Assembly (NCBI GenBank): GCA_030770425.1
Contig: JASJFT010000049.1
Location: 124,001 to 188,000, forward strand
Reading direction: 5' to 3'
Source: Darksidea phi
Taxonomy: Eukaryota; Ascomycota; Dothideomycetes; Pleosporales; Lentitheciaceae
DNA: 64,000 bases
Position numbers and translations under genes: made by a program. This document shows, one piece after another, positions 1 to 11,557 of this stretch (positions within the stretch are counted from its first letter, which is position 1; each line of letters begins with the position of its first letter). The notes under the pieces are model-generated. The model was not told the DNA's origin, ran no database searches, and worked only from the letters and a program-made list of their open reading frames with translations.

Positions 1-593
1 CGGACGGTTTTATGCACCATGCTGCCTGGTCGTTTTCCAGGACCACCTTATCGATGAATCTGTCGGAAATAGGAGATCCAGCAAATGGATCGTAAATTCA
101 CTTCCCAGTTGCGCACTCCCAATCCGGTTATACTACACTCTATAAAAGAAACACAGCACCAAACCCACCTCCCTCTCGAAATCCAGAAATCAAGCCACGT
201 TGGGATGTGTCGAAGCTGCATCAGATACACCGTACGACCGCCTTCGCATCGTTTTCGTATTGCAACTCTTCATTGTAGTCCACAGGGCGATGAGCGATAC
301 TTGGCTCAGTGAGGAGTCAATCTTCCTGGATCATCAAGATCATCTACAATCTTGAAGAGAGAAGAGGTGCGCTGTAGGCAAGTTCGACAAACGTGATGCT
401 CAAAGCAAATACTTGCTCATTCTTAACATAGAGGTTCTGCCTTTCGTAAAGTTGGAGGCTTCCCGAGAAGTAAACGTGCGTGACATGTACGTTGGAAGGG
501 GAAGGCAATTATCTTCCAATAAGCCCCGACAGTATTCTGATTGAGCGCTGAACTCGAATCGGGGGCGTACAAGGACAACGATGACGTGGGGTC

Positions 594-794
594 TCACAGA
601 TTATTCAACTGCTTTTTCAAGGTATCAACGAGCTGCGAATTCTTTTTGATACAGGTTCGTAGTCTGCCGATTTCCGCTGGCGCACCTTTGATGTTGGAAA
701 GGAATCGACAGTATTCGATGCTTGCTCGTAACACGGCGTTCGCGGCGCCGACAATGGCGAAAGAGCTCGCGGCTATTGAGAAGGGTTCTGCCAT
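594..794 (-). pseudogene. Fragment of a fungal N-terminal-domain protein (ankyrin/NACHT-associated type)
   Basis: The 66 codons from the ATG at 794 read MAEPFSIAASSFAIVGAANA and continue with a helical stretch. This resembles the conserved amino-terminal domain found at the front of many fungal ankyrin, NACHT and related regulatory proteins. The frame stops right after the peptide LKKQLNNL. A GTGAGA splice donor overlaps that point, so an intron is possible, but I could not find a downstream exon that stays open. No ankyrin or NTPase domain follows on this strand before the window edge. It is probably a truncated or decayed member of that family; a first exon of a multi-exon gene running off the window is the alternative. 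Confidence 0.4.
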
Positions 795-1285
795 AGAAAA
801 GAATAAGACGATGGGGATATTGCGCTGGTAAAATCATGGAAAAGTGCGCATCGCTCGAATGGCTGTCTGCCCATCAGAACTATAGCCTCGTTTCCTTGGC
901 ATATGGATGTACACAATAGTGGGAATAAGAGCACGTGCGAGGCTGAAAGATAAGCACTCCGTCACATACTCATAATAAATAGTAATAGTTTAAGACTGTT
1001 GACGTGTGTAGAATGTCGATGTACTGGAAGATGGTTAATGATGCAGAGGCTACCGCCGCAATAGTTGTATCTTGATTTCCACGGTTCACTTCGCTTAGTG
1101 GTTTCAGCACTCGACGTAGCATGTAAGTGTTTGGAGATTTATACTTACTCCGTAACGAAATCTGTAAGTACCCTAGGCCGTGTCGAGCCTACAATAGGGT
1201 GTAGTATGTGACGATGGATGGCAAACCCATCGTCTCCGAGATTGGCTCGCAGATGACGACTCGCAACTAGTACAATCTGCCTTTT

Positions 1286-2622
1286 TTGACTATGAGGGTA
1301 TACAATGCGCTCAACTCAGATCGTCTATTTGCTCATTCCACCCACTACGTACGTTCCTGCTCTTTAAGCATATCGATCACTGCGCAGCTGTGCAAGTATG
1401 GTCTCGAACAAGCCGTGAAAAGATATTCCCCCAGTGGTTCAAAGTTCAATTTGCGAACATTCACTACTAGAGCGTTTATGGACGCCTTGGGTTCGTCTAC
1501 GCACGCTTCAACTTCCAAGAGCACTCTCGAAACCGGCACTGGACTGCCACAAAATGCACTAGATATAGCCACCTATTGGTCATTTCACCCATTTTCACAT
1601 TACGACATGTACGCAACATTTATACTACACACTGGCAACGGAATCCTCATCCCCCTCCCAATGATCTTCGGCGATTCCATCTCCACAAAGCCCTCGCTGT
1701 CGTCGCGAGCTTCAATAAGAACTCCTACGCACTGCCTCTCAGCTTTGGCTGACTGAGCTATGGTGAACCTGAAGTCTGGCCAGTCCCGCAAGAATGACTC
1801 TTGGGTCCTTTCCCGTCTTCTCCAGGACGAGTTGTTCGCGATTGGTCGTAATGTCGATGGATTATGCGTTATTCTCTGTGATGCTGCGGGCGATGAACCT
1901 GCTAATCGCGCGATATTCAGCACCTGCGCATCCCAGCTCCTTATGGCTGCGACAACCTGGGCCTACAACGGCAACCCTTCCATCTTCATGTTGACGGTTT
2001 TCGGTCTCGGCTTATCCGGCCTGATGATCCAGCTTCTGGTCTGGCACGCAGAAAATCTTTCCGACAGTCGACGTGGTAACTCTGAGCGTAATGTGTACGC
2101 CCTGACCCACGGCCACGGACACCGTCACATTCTTTTGACCAAAAACATTGCCAGCGACGCGCTCAATCTAGAGAATATTGCCGCCAATGATAATAACGGA
2201 GTATGACTGGTTCGGAACCGGCGATGGCTACGCCGTCCGCGGAATCACGTTGGGCTGGTCCCCAGTCCAACGCCCTCTACCTCTTTTCCCATAATGGTGC
2301 TCGGCACCTTTTCCCGAGCCGCACCGCAGGCTTGCCTTGGTGGAACGGAGCCACAGGCATCCTTTACAGGCGGCGTCGCACATTCTTTTCTGGGCCTAAG
2401 GCCGTGCAAGTTCTCCAAGGCCTTGAAGCGGAGTACGCCGGTCATGGTGAGGCTCTTCTAAAGGAGTGCTTCCCTGGTGCTCTATACGAGGCTGAGCAGA
2501 AGTGGTGGAGAGCCGAGGCGAAGAAAGAGCGCGCCATGCAGTATGAGGCGAAAAAGGAGCAGCTTCGATTACCGCAGGAGAAGATCAAAGAAAAGGCTCG
2601 AAAGAAGCAAGACGCGAACTAA
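1286..2622 (+). other. Degenerate ORFs of unknown origin
   Basis: One plus-strand frame is open from 1286 to 2206 except for a single TGA at 1754-1756. Its second half has a membrane-like stretch (FMLTVFGLGLSGLMIQLLVW). A second ORF (2203-2622) overlaps its stop by four bases in another frame and ends in a Lys/Glu/Arg-rich tail. Just past 2190 a third frame reads YDWFGTGDGYAVRG, which is strikingly protein-like. Together these look like an old gene broken by a stop and frameshifts. The minus strand over 1600-1923 is also open for 107 codons, so even the strand is uncertain. I recognise no family. Confidence 0.25.
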
Positions 2623-2981
2623 GAGAAGGTTCGAAAAGATCCCGAGGCCGTGGAGGGAACTTAGAATGTGTGCGCACACAGCAAGGAGTCGATTACTAAG
2701 GAAAGTGCTGATAATGGTTAAACTATTGAGGAACTGGAGCGGTAGTTGCTCGCCATGGTGACAGTGCGCGCGGAATGGGTTGAACGGTAGCTTAGCAGAC
2801 ATGCTTTTCCTTATATAGTCAAGGGTCATGCCGCCCTTTAATATTTAGCAAGCTATTGATCAAGGATCGATAGCTTTGTTATATAGTATCGAGAGAAGTA
2901 TTCCTGTCTCTTTGCTCGATGTCTATATGCCTTCTCATAGTAGAATGAGGTCTTAGGTAGCGTAAATTGCTTTCACATCAA

Positions 2982-5077
2982 TCAAGCCGCAGCCTTTCCA
3001 ATCCCCTCTTCATCGCTTTCACGTTCAACTGTAGCTTCCACCTTCTCTGTCATCAACTCTTTCACGCCCCTCATGCACGCCACACTGGCTGTCGCTAGAG
3101 CCACAAAAGGAAGAACGCTCCACCAACCCATACGATAAGCTCTCGCATAAGACCAATAGCTCGCCTGCCACGCCGCCCTCATGATATCCTCATTGGCACC
3201 CGCTATGCCCTTTCCTTTAACTGTTGTCGCCGTACCCCCCTTCATAGCCTTCAACAAGGCCGGGATCGAGGATGCGGGTAATCCGGCAGCGGTAGCAGCA
3301 CCACCTACATCGGAAGCATAGTGTGAAGAGAGGCGACTATTGATGATGGCGGAGATGACGGCAGAGCCGAAAGCGCCACCTATCGCTCGAGCAGAAAAGG
3401 CAAGCCCGGTTGCTGTCGAGAGGAAAGCATGTGGTGCGCTGAACTGGACGCATGCTACGAGGAGCGTGAGCGGGCCGGAACATCCGATACCAGTAAGGAC
3501 GGTGAAGATGATTTGGGGCGTGGACCAGTTAGGACGGATGCACGCGTAGCATATTGTTGCGATGACGAAGATGCCGTATGTGACGACAAGAGGCAGTTCT
3601 AGAATGGTTAGTAAGTTGAAATAGTCATATGTCGTGTGGAAAATGGACTGGAGACACTCACTCATATCTTTGAACCGCGTGGCGTACCACGTAACTACTA
3701 CCGAGAAGACTAGAGCGGGGATCTTGTACGAGAGCTGTCGGACTGCGATATCCCAGCTGTTATCTTCGAAACCAAGGTTTAGGACAATCTGAGGGGTAAC
3801 GGAGTTGACGGCCGAAAAGTAGATCCATCTAAAAAGTCGCATTAGTACCAGACTTTGAGTGATCACATAATGCAGTGGATGTTGACTAACCCTTCGACAG
3901 CAAAAGCGAATGTCGCAAGCCAGAAGTTTGGACCGTTAGTGAAGAAGACATGCGCAACGATGCCATCGGTTCGCCCTTTCCACTCTACAGATCATTAATC
4001 GAGTGCTCTAGTCACGAGACCCGCGAAGGTTACTTACCATACAAGCCAAAAGCGATAAATAGCACAATGCCAACAACGAGGGTCGCGTAAACATGAGGAT
4101 TGCTCCACGGATAGGCACCTCCCGCCCAGTTCAGCGCCAGAAGCATCAGGGTTGCGCTCACCATAAACAGGAAGCTGCCAATAGGATCGCATGCCCATGC
4201 CCACTCTCTAAATGCCATTCTAGGGTAATCGGTACGCTTCTTGGGCCAGTAAAATGCGAAGATGCCAAACGACGTGATACCATGGAGTCCGGCTTGAATC
4301 CAGAAGATATTGCGCCAGCCCGATGTGCTAATGTTCGCTACAGCGCCTGCAGATAATCCACCAGCTCTAGAACCGTTAGATTTTGTGACGCTCTTTTGAA
4401 AGGTCAAAAAAAAAAAGGCTTACAGTCCGCCCACGGCGCCGGCTACGTAGGCGAAGCCGTTGGCTAGCGCTCTGTACTTCAACGGCAAAATCTCCGAAGG
4501 AATAGACTGAACGATGGAGATCGTGGCGAGCGTGATGCCAATCAAAATCCCACCACCAATGAGCATGTTCATGGAAGTCGCTTTGGCGCAGATGATGCTA
4601 CCAGCAAAGGCGATGAGGGGTGGAATAGCGGCGAAGAGCTTGCGGTCCAGGACATCGGAGAGGCGGCCTACAAGGGGCGAGAGTACGGACTGCATCAAGA
4701 GAGGGCCCTAAGATGTGTGAGATGGCTTCTTGTGTTCTAGAGGGGTTATAGACAGTACCTGGATGATCCAACCCGCAATCGCAGGCTCACCCAGATCACG
4801 AACGATGAATGCAATCACACTGCCCGCCGCCACAACCACGAAAATCTGCGCCGTAACACTGTACCATGTTAGAAAGAACTATTGATTGAGGCAAGAAGAC
4901 CAACGCAAAGCAAGTGACAAACACGACAAGCCATGATCGCCAAGTCAGATTGATGTGCATTGCGTCTTCCTGCGCTTCTTGCGCAAGGGGAACGATATGT
5001 GCATTGACATCGTGGGATTTGCGAGGCGGCGGTTTGTGCATGCTTTCGACATGTGTTGTCTCCTCTTTTGTGTCCAT
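2982..5077 (-). CDS. MFS exporter of the TRI12 (trichothecene-efflux/siderophore-transporter-like) family
   Basis: This is a predicted plasma-membrane drug:H+ or siderophore-type exporter. Seven exons join in frame to 587 residues: 5077-4905, 4858-4759, 4707-4424, 4366-4038, 3984-3891, 3828-3662 and 3598-2982. A hydrophilic amino terminus is followed by typical MFS helices. Between helices 2 and 3 lies the MFS signature PLVGRLSDVLDRK, and later come FWIQAGLHGITSFGIFAFYW and a loop with WSTPQIIFTVLTG. Length and helix order fit the fungal TRI12 family, whose members export trichothecenes, other metabolites or siderophores. The last intron (3599-3661) is 63 bases and stop-free, so retention would keep the frame. 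No biosynthetic gene lies beside it, so the substrate cannot be inferred. Confidence 0.88.
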
Positions 5078-5829
5078 GGTGACGCTCTACGGTCGGTATG
5101 TAGGAGAGCCTTCAGGCTCTAGCAAGATGCAAAGGGAAGAAATTGAACTTGAGAAATACGAGGAAGGCAAGCTTAGGCATCCGATTCCTCTAGGAACATG
5201 ACTACCTCTTAAACCACCGCTGATCCCATGTCGGCCCTAATGTACCCTGCGCGAGCGGACGCATGCACGATACAGAAACGGTGCATATCGGCAGTTGAGC
5301 TTCCCGCTTACAAACCCCAGATTCCTGGTTATTGTGCCTTGTCGAAGCGGCCAAGCTTCCTTCTAGGAAAATGGTTTCCGCTGGGTCGTGGGGCCCCAGG
5401 CTGACGATCCTGTCGGGATTAGTCGTGCGGGGAGATGAAAGCGAGGTCGGCAATATCGGTTAAGGGTCTCCTTGGTAGGATATACTGCCTGAGCAATTTC
5501 ATAAACCGCGAACTATGGCATATACGCAGGACATCTGTCGTCGGTGTTGCCGTCGGTATTGGCGTCAGGAGAGGCGGGGCCCGTGCCGGCACAACCTTGT
5601 TCCGACGACTTCGGAAAGTCGGAAAGCGTGAATCATCGCTCCTGCTTTCTCACCGACATGCCCGCAACAATGCTCCTGACTTGTGGTGGGTGAGCACCCT
5701 CCTTAAACCTGCCGTGATGCGTTCACGGCGAAAGTAAACAGTGTCACACGAAAGAGCAGGGACAGCCCCCCCCGGGTGTGTAGCTTTTCGTTTGTTTGCG
5801 ACTGCATCCTCCCACGCTCCCAGACAACT

Positions 5830-7151
5830 ATGGGTGTCGACACCGCCATCCCAAGCGGCCAGCTCGTCCCGCTGCGGACGAAAGACGAGGTCCGCGCCAG
5901 TCTCGAGACGCATCAGGTTTACGTAGTCGAGATACCTGCCCGCTTTGCCAACACCGTCAAAGAGTAAGTGCTTCGTCTCTCGCAGTGCATATCAAACCAT
6001 GCTAACCCCACAGTGTGATCCAAGCAGCTATTCCCGAGTTCAAGACGGCCGAGATCTCTCACCTACGCCGCGTCGTCCAGTTCAAATACCTACCGGCACA
6101 CCTACAGAAGCAGTTCTATCCGCCTGCTAGGCTACAGAGAGGTGATGAGGATACCCACCCAATATCCTTATCTCCATGCTCTACACCTCTTCCACCGTCT
6201 CCTACCAGCGATGCTGAGGCGAGTGATGAGGCGAATACTGAAGATGTGGATATAGTGCGTTACTTCGTCCTCTGCCCTACTCGCTTCATCCAGCACGCTG
6301 AGCTGTTCGCCACACTTCGCCAGAACCCTCCTTTCACCACTATTGCGGTCCCTCCGAAGCTCCTCTACGTGAAGGTCCCGGCCCTCGCACCGACGTCGGC
6401 GGAACAGGCCGCGCTGTGGAGCGAGACGTACTGGCCAATTGCCTACAAGAACACCAACCCGTACGGACCGCACCCGAGCCTTGTCCTCCGAAACACTCTC
6501 GAGATTGAGGGCGAAGCGAACAAATGGCTCACCGTTGCTGCTACCGCTGGTTCCGAGATCGCTGAACTTGGACTGGGCGAAAAGATCGGCTGCGTCGTGG
6601 TCGACCGTACACGCGGAATCTCCGAGGTCATCGCAGTGGCTGGCGACTGTCGCTGGCGTTCGCCCAGTGGCGCTACAGAAGCTCACGAAGGTCGAGGAAA
6701 TGTCATGGCACACTCCGTCCAGCGCGCAATCGCCATGGTTGCGAAGAAGCGACTTCGAATGGCCGGCGCCGATCCGGCGCTCCTCGATCGCTCCTTGTTT
6801 TGCGATGTTCCTCTGACAGAGGTCGAGAAGCCATACTACGAGACGGAAACCATACCCGCGAGCGGCTACCTGTGCGTCGATCTGGACATCTACATGACTC
6901 ATGAGCCTTGTGTCATGTGCTCGATGGCAATCTTGCATTCGCGATTCAGGCGTTGCATCTTCGGAAAGAGGATGCCGTTGACGGGTGGAATGACGGCCGA
7001 TACGGTTGGAAACTCGACGAAGCCAGGCAAAGGCTTGCAGCACGGCATGTTCTGGAGGCCCAGCGAGCTGAACTGGAAGTTTTTGGCGTGGGAGTGGCAG
7101 AGTAAGGAGGAAAATACGGGCACGAGCATCAAGGATACCCTGCATGTTTAA
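5830..7151 (+). CDS. TAD3: tRNA-specific adenosine deaminase subunit TAD3
   Basis: This is the non-catalytic partner of the TAD2/TAD3 heterodimer that converts adenosine 34 to inosine in tRNA anticodons. Two exons (5830-5963 and 6014-7151) give 423 residues. The intron has GTAAGT and CACAG ends. The carboxy-terminal half is a cytidine/deoxycytidylate-deaminase fold: zinc ligands are His278 and the PCVMC cysteines 344 and 347. The position that carries the catalytic glutamate in active deaminases is Val280 (motif HSVQ). This Glu-to-Val change is the established TAD3 hallmark and separates it from TAD2. The amino-terminal half (VVEIPARFANTVKD and following) is TAD3-like. It lies 267 bases upstream of ORC5 on the same strand. 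Confidence 0.9.
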
Positions 7152-7418
7152 GCCCTGGATAATGGACGTGCTCACTTTGGATACTGTTTGGCATTGCATA
7201 GCATTTGTGTATGATTCGAACTGCAACAATAATTAATGTTTTACGATATCTCTATATTGTCTCAAAAAGCGTACACTAAATGACATTTTTATCATTTGGA
7301 TTGACTGGTGGATGCGAATCAGTACGCACGTGCCTTCGCGGGTCGCGTCACTAGCGCGTTCCTTCCATCCAACACCAAAGCTATCCCAAAGCTCAACCCC
7401 ATTGCCATCGCTGCAGCC

Positions 7419-8986
7419 ATGTTACCAGATGAGATTCTCCAACAACTCAGTTCCGAATTCCCTTGTAGAGAACAACAAATCCAACAACTCTCGGCACTTT
7501 ATTCAGTTCGTCAACCCGGCTCTAACCCAAACCACGACTGAGAAATCTAGCTAACAGCGCATAGCAACACTTTCCCTCTCCACCCATCCTCGTCGCCCAT
7601 GGCCTGACCGCGACTGGCAAGACCTCAATAACAAAGGCCTACCTCAAGCTTTCTGAGCTCCCCTTTGTCGTCGTCAATTCGCGGGAATGTATAACAGGAC
7701 GTCATTTGCTGGAGCGCATTGTCGCATCGTGCCTCGATGCGTTGGATAAGTTTCATGGTGAGAAAATTGATAGAAGGGCTTTTGCACGGACGGAAAATCT
7801 GAGTGCGCTTGCGGTGAATCTACAGAGGATGTTTGAGAGAAGGGGAAAGTTTGTGCTGGTTTTGGATGGGGTGGATAGGCAGAGGGAGGCGCCGCCTACA
7901 TTGCTTGCTGCGCTGGCAAGGTTTGGGGAGACTGTAAGTACTCACAGGCTAGAGATGGCTACTCTGAGCTTTGCTAACACATATCAGATACCCAACCTCT
8001 CCCTCATCCTGATAACAACCCTCCCACTTACGACCGCCCTCCACAAACCCGGCGTCCCACACCTTCCCTTCCCACCCTACCCACGCGCCTCGCTCCTCAC
8101 AATCCTCTCAAAACATCCACCCAAAATCTTCCCCACGCCGCCTTCAACCGAGCAATTTCCAGACTACACATCCGACCTCGCCGCCGAAGACGATGCCTGG
8201 CTCTGGGGTCGCTTCCTGGGCGCCGTATACGACTCCTTATCAAGGCACACAGGTCGAGATCTAGTCAGTTTCAGGCTCTGTGCGATGAGAATGTGGAGAC
8301 CCTTCGTACACCCAGTTGTGAAGGGTACATTCGGCACGAGAGATTTTTCGCGCTTGATGGTGAACAGACGCCATCTCTTCCAGATGGAAGACAGTGTCCT
8401 CGACAAAATCGTTGCACCAGAAACGACAGCAACAACGACGACGACGACGACAACAAGCACCATCACCACAACAGCAGCAGGAAGCATCCTCCCTACCACC
8501 CCCAGCTTGAAGAAACGCCACCAAACAATCGCCCACGACCTCCCCTACTATACCACCAACCTCCTGATCGCCGCCTACCTCGCCTCATACAACCCCTCGC
8601 GCACAGACGTAACCTACTTTATGAAGCACACCGATAAGCGGAAGAACAAGCGCCGCGCCTATGCTACATCCGCCGGGGTGACGAAATCTAAGCATCGCAA
8701 AATTCCTCGACATTTGTTAACGCCCTCGCCGTTCGCACTGGATAGGCTGCTTGCTATTTTTCGCGGCCTGATTGATGGGAGTGTGCCGCAGTTGGCGGAT
8801 CTGTTGACGCAGGTTAGTACGCTAACGAGTATGAGGTTGCTTGTTAGAGTGGGTGGGGGAGGGAGTGCGGATATTTTGGATCCCAGTTCGAAATGGAGGG
8901 TCAATTTTAGCTGGGAGTATGCACGGAGTCTTGGACGTTCTGTAAATTTGGAAGTGGGAGAATATCTTGTTGGCGGTGTAGATTAG
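7419..8986 (+). CDS. ORC5: Origin recognition complex subunit 5
   Basis: This is an AAA+ subunit of the six-protein complex that marks replication origins and loads the MCM helicase. Exons 7419-7505, 7565-7933 and 7988-8986 give 484 residues. The start MLPDEILQQL is the first in-frame ATG; the longer open frame upstream begins with GTG only. The ORC5 opening FPCREQQIQQL is followed by a Walker A motif, HGLTATGKTS, and a Walker-B-like FVLVLDGVD. The carboxy terminus has the ORC5-type segment LPYYTTNLLIAAYLASYNP. A threonine-rich insert (codons near 8430-8470, ACA/ACG/ACC repeats) is unusual and may be polymorphic. The second intron (7934-7987) is 54 bases without a stop. It converges on SelO. 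Confidence 0.92.
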
Positions 8987-9042
8987 CCAATCCGATTCCA
9001 CTCCACACGAAGTCCTATGTATACATCTCTCCCCGATGCCCG

Positions 9043-11079
9043 CTATGAACTACAACTGCATTGCATCATGCCCTTGTATTTAGGCACATCGCCACAGAAC
9101 CTCTCTTCTTCGCCTTCATTCCAGTCCCAGCTCTTGTTGAACGGGTCGAGATTGAGCTTCATGATTTGAGGGAGAACGTCGCGCTCGCCTTTCTTCTCTA
9201 CGCGGTCGATGAGCTCGTCGAGGATCCAGGAGCGGGGGACGAACTAATATTGTCAGCTGCCATTTCGGTCTAGGGTATGCGGAAAATTGAAACTTACATT
9301 GGGATTAACAGCAAGCATAGCCGTCTGTCGTTCTTCATCCTTGTCCTCACTCCAATCCTCCTTTACTCTCACAGCCCATTTCTCAAGCCACTTCGCAATC
9401 CTTCCGCGACTCTCAGCTTCCTGTCGCGGCGCTTCGTTAGCCCTGAAGAAGCGTCCCGCAACATCTTTCCTGCCCTCCTCCGTCTTCAGCTCACTCAACT
9501 TGAAGTTGGATAAGCGACGGAACGCGTGGTGAAAGTCAAGCTCATACATTTCTAGAAAGTCTAGGAGTTCAGAGAAGAGCTCGTTAAAATCAGAGTCCTT
9601 TTGGTTAGTCAGGCCGAGGCGGGCGGTCATGAGGCGCTTGTATTCAGCGAGGAAGACCGCTTTGTATTCGTCGCCGCAGCGGTCGATAATGCCTTCTGCG
9701 CGCTTGACGAGTTCATCAGCCTGTTCCTCTGAGACTCCCTTTTCGATGAAAGACTCCATGTCAACGGTGGATCCCGCGCCCATGAGCTCGCCTAATGCTT
9801 CGCCTAGTCTTACTAGGTTCCACCAAATGATTGTTGGCTGATTTCGGTACGAGTATCTCAGCATGTGATCATCGTGATTGGGCGTGTACATCGGATCGAA
9901 ACTATCCAAGAATGCGAACGGCCCAAAGTCGATTGATAGTCCGAGAATAGAGGTGTTATCGGTATTGAGTACACCGTTCATGAACCCGTAGGCCTGCCAT
10001 TTGGCGACTGTGAGGGCGTTGGCGCGGACGATACCGCGGTAGAGGCGGGTATAGCGGTTCTCTTCTTCTAACGCTTCGCCCTCCACCGTCTCTTTCGAAA
10101 TACCGATTTTGGTTTGTGTGTGCATTTCTGTAGCTTCGCCCGAAGGAAGCTTAGAAGGAAGCTTGTCCCATCCGCCGTAGACGTGTTCAGCTGTGTAATC
10201 TGCCAGTTGGCGGAGAAGCTTGCGGTCGCCACGCATACGCGGAAGATCGAATGTTCCCAATCGTATCCAGGACTGCGCGAAGCGGGCTACGATAGCACCT
10301 GGTTCTATCCTTTCACGCATGATCCTACTTCCCTTGCAGTGTGTGAGAGCCAAGGCTCGCGTTGTAGGTATCCCGATCGCATTGAGGTATTCCGAGACGA
10401 CGAATTCGCGGATCGAGGAGCGCAGGACAGCTTTCCCGTCCGCAAAGCGCGAGTATGGCGTTCTTCCTGCGCCTTTGAGCTGGATCTCGTAGCGCGTACC
10501 GGTTTGCGGATTTGTGGATTCGAACAGCGATATCGCACGCCCATCGCCAAGTTGTCCTGCCCACTGGCCGAATTGATAGCCGCCGTAGCATTGTGCCCAC
10601 GGGTATATACCACCTTTCTCTGCGTTTTCTTTCTCATCCCATGTCAATATCTTGTTGCCTGCAAACACCTCTTTGAACTCTTCGGTTTGCGCCTCCTCCT
10701 GATTCAGACCGATGTCCTGCAGAGCACGCGAGCTTACGCATAGTAGCTCGGGGTCGGCAGTCGGTTCAGGTCGTACGTATGTGTATAGGGCTTCTTTTAC
10801 GATGCGCGGGCCGAGCGCTTGCCGTGGCGCAGAGTGGGACGCTGAAGGTGTAGGAAATGCGGGGTCAGCGGGGAGGTTCCGCGTGAAGTTGTTCGACTTC
10901 GGGAGAGATCGGAGAGTGTGGGAGACGGTGTGAGCGGATGCTCCATTGGGGGCGGAGTTCTCGAGGTGTGCCATCACTTGGGTTAGGCGCATAGAAGCAG
11001 CGATTGTACGCCTGGAGAGGTTTGTGGTAAGGCTCTTGGGTATCTGCGAGAGTCTTGGAGAGATGGTTTGCAAAAGCAT
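9043..11079 (-). CDS. Protein adenylyltransferase SelO (UPF0061/YdiU family), mitochondrial
   Basis: SelO is a pseudokinase-fold enzyme that transfers AMP to proteins and acts in mitochondrial redox control (yeast homologue Fmp40). Exons 11079-9298 and 9243-9043 give 660 residues. Family motifs are clear: QLGDGRAISLFE, LKGAGRTPYSRFADGKAVLR, GIPTTRAL, and the metal-site region NTDNTSILGLSIDFGP. The last exon is needed: it adds FVPRSWILDELI and the conserved ending MMQCSCSS. In vertebrates the middle Cys of this tail is selenocysteine; here it is an ordinary TGC/TGT-type Cys codon, as expected in fungi. The amino terminus is rich in Arg, Ser and Thr and fits a mitochondrial presequence. The 3' end is 56 bases from the ORC5 stop. 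Confidence 0.93.
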
Positions 11080-11557
11080 CAGCTGGGGTGAGGAGGCGGA
11101 AGCTGGATAACGCGACTGAAGACGGGAAGACGAGAGAACAAATTGCCTTCTTTCGCCTCACCAATCTGTCAGAATGATGCTGATTCTTTGTTGGGTGGCG
11201 TCATTGCTCGGCAGGGATGACGCGCTTTCACATTATCGATAAGGGAAAACTGACTCGCGTGAGTTTTCCGACACGACCGCAACTGACTGCCTGCTACCGG
11301 TCAATGGTCACGATAACAGAACGTCGCGAACAAGCTTAGCATACAAACTCCCCGATCAAGCTTTGCATCACGATTTCCAATCTCGATTTCTATGTTCACT
11401 GGGCTCCTGCATGAACAATTCCTGGACAATATCACCACAAAGAGACAATCTGAACCGCTGTCTGGGCTATTTTATGGACCCTGCTTCTCCCTCGATCAGT
11501 CAACCGAGGGCGTTATACTTAATTGAAGGTAGCGAGGACTGATGATTACGGGCAGTT
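11080..11557. promoter_or_regulatory. Shared divergent promoter region of SelO and the DCAF4-like gene
   Basis: These 478 bases separate two start codons that point away from each other, so both promoters must lie here. I see no long ORF. A run near 11330-11400 is rich in short pyrimidine blocks. No TATA box stands out. Confidence 0.5.

Noticed and set aside
6168..7229. 353-codon minus-strand ORF
   Set aside because: It lies entirely over the TAD3 coding region, is rich in Arg and Cys, and has no family resemblance. It is a shadow of the C/G-rich third positions.
7308..7418. Longer ORC5 amino terminus
   Set aside because: The upstream frame starts with GTG and contains no ATG before 7419; the family start MLPDE... 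fits the ATG at 7419.
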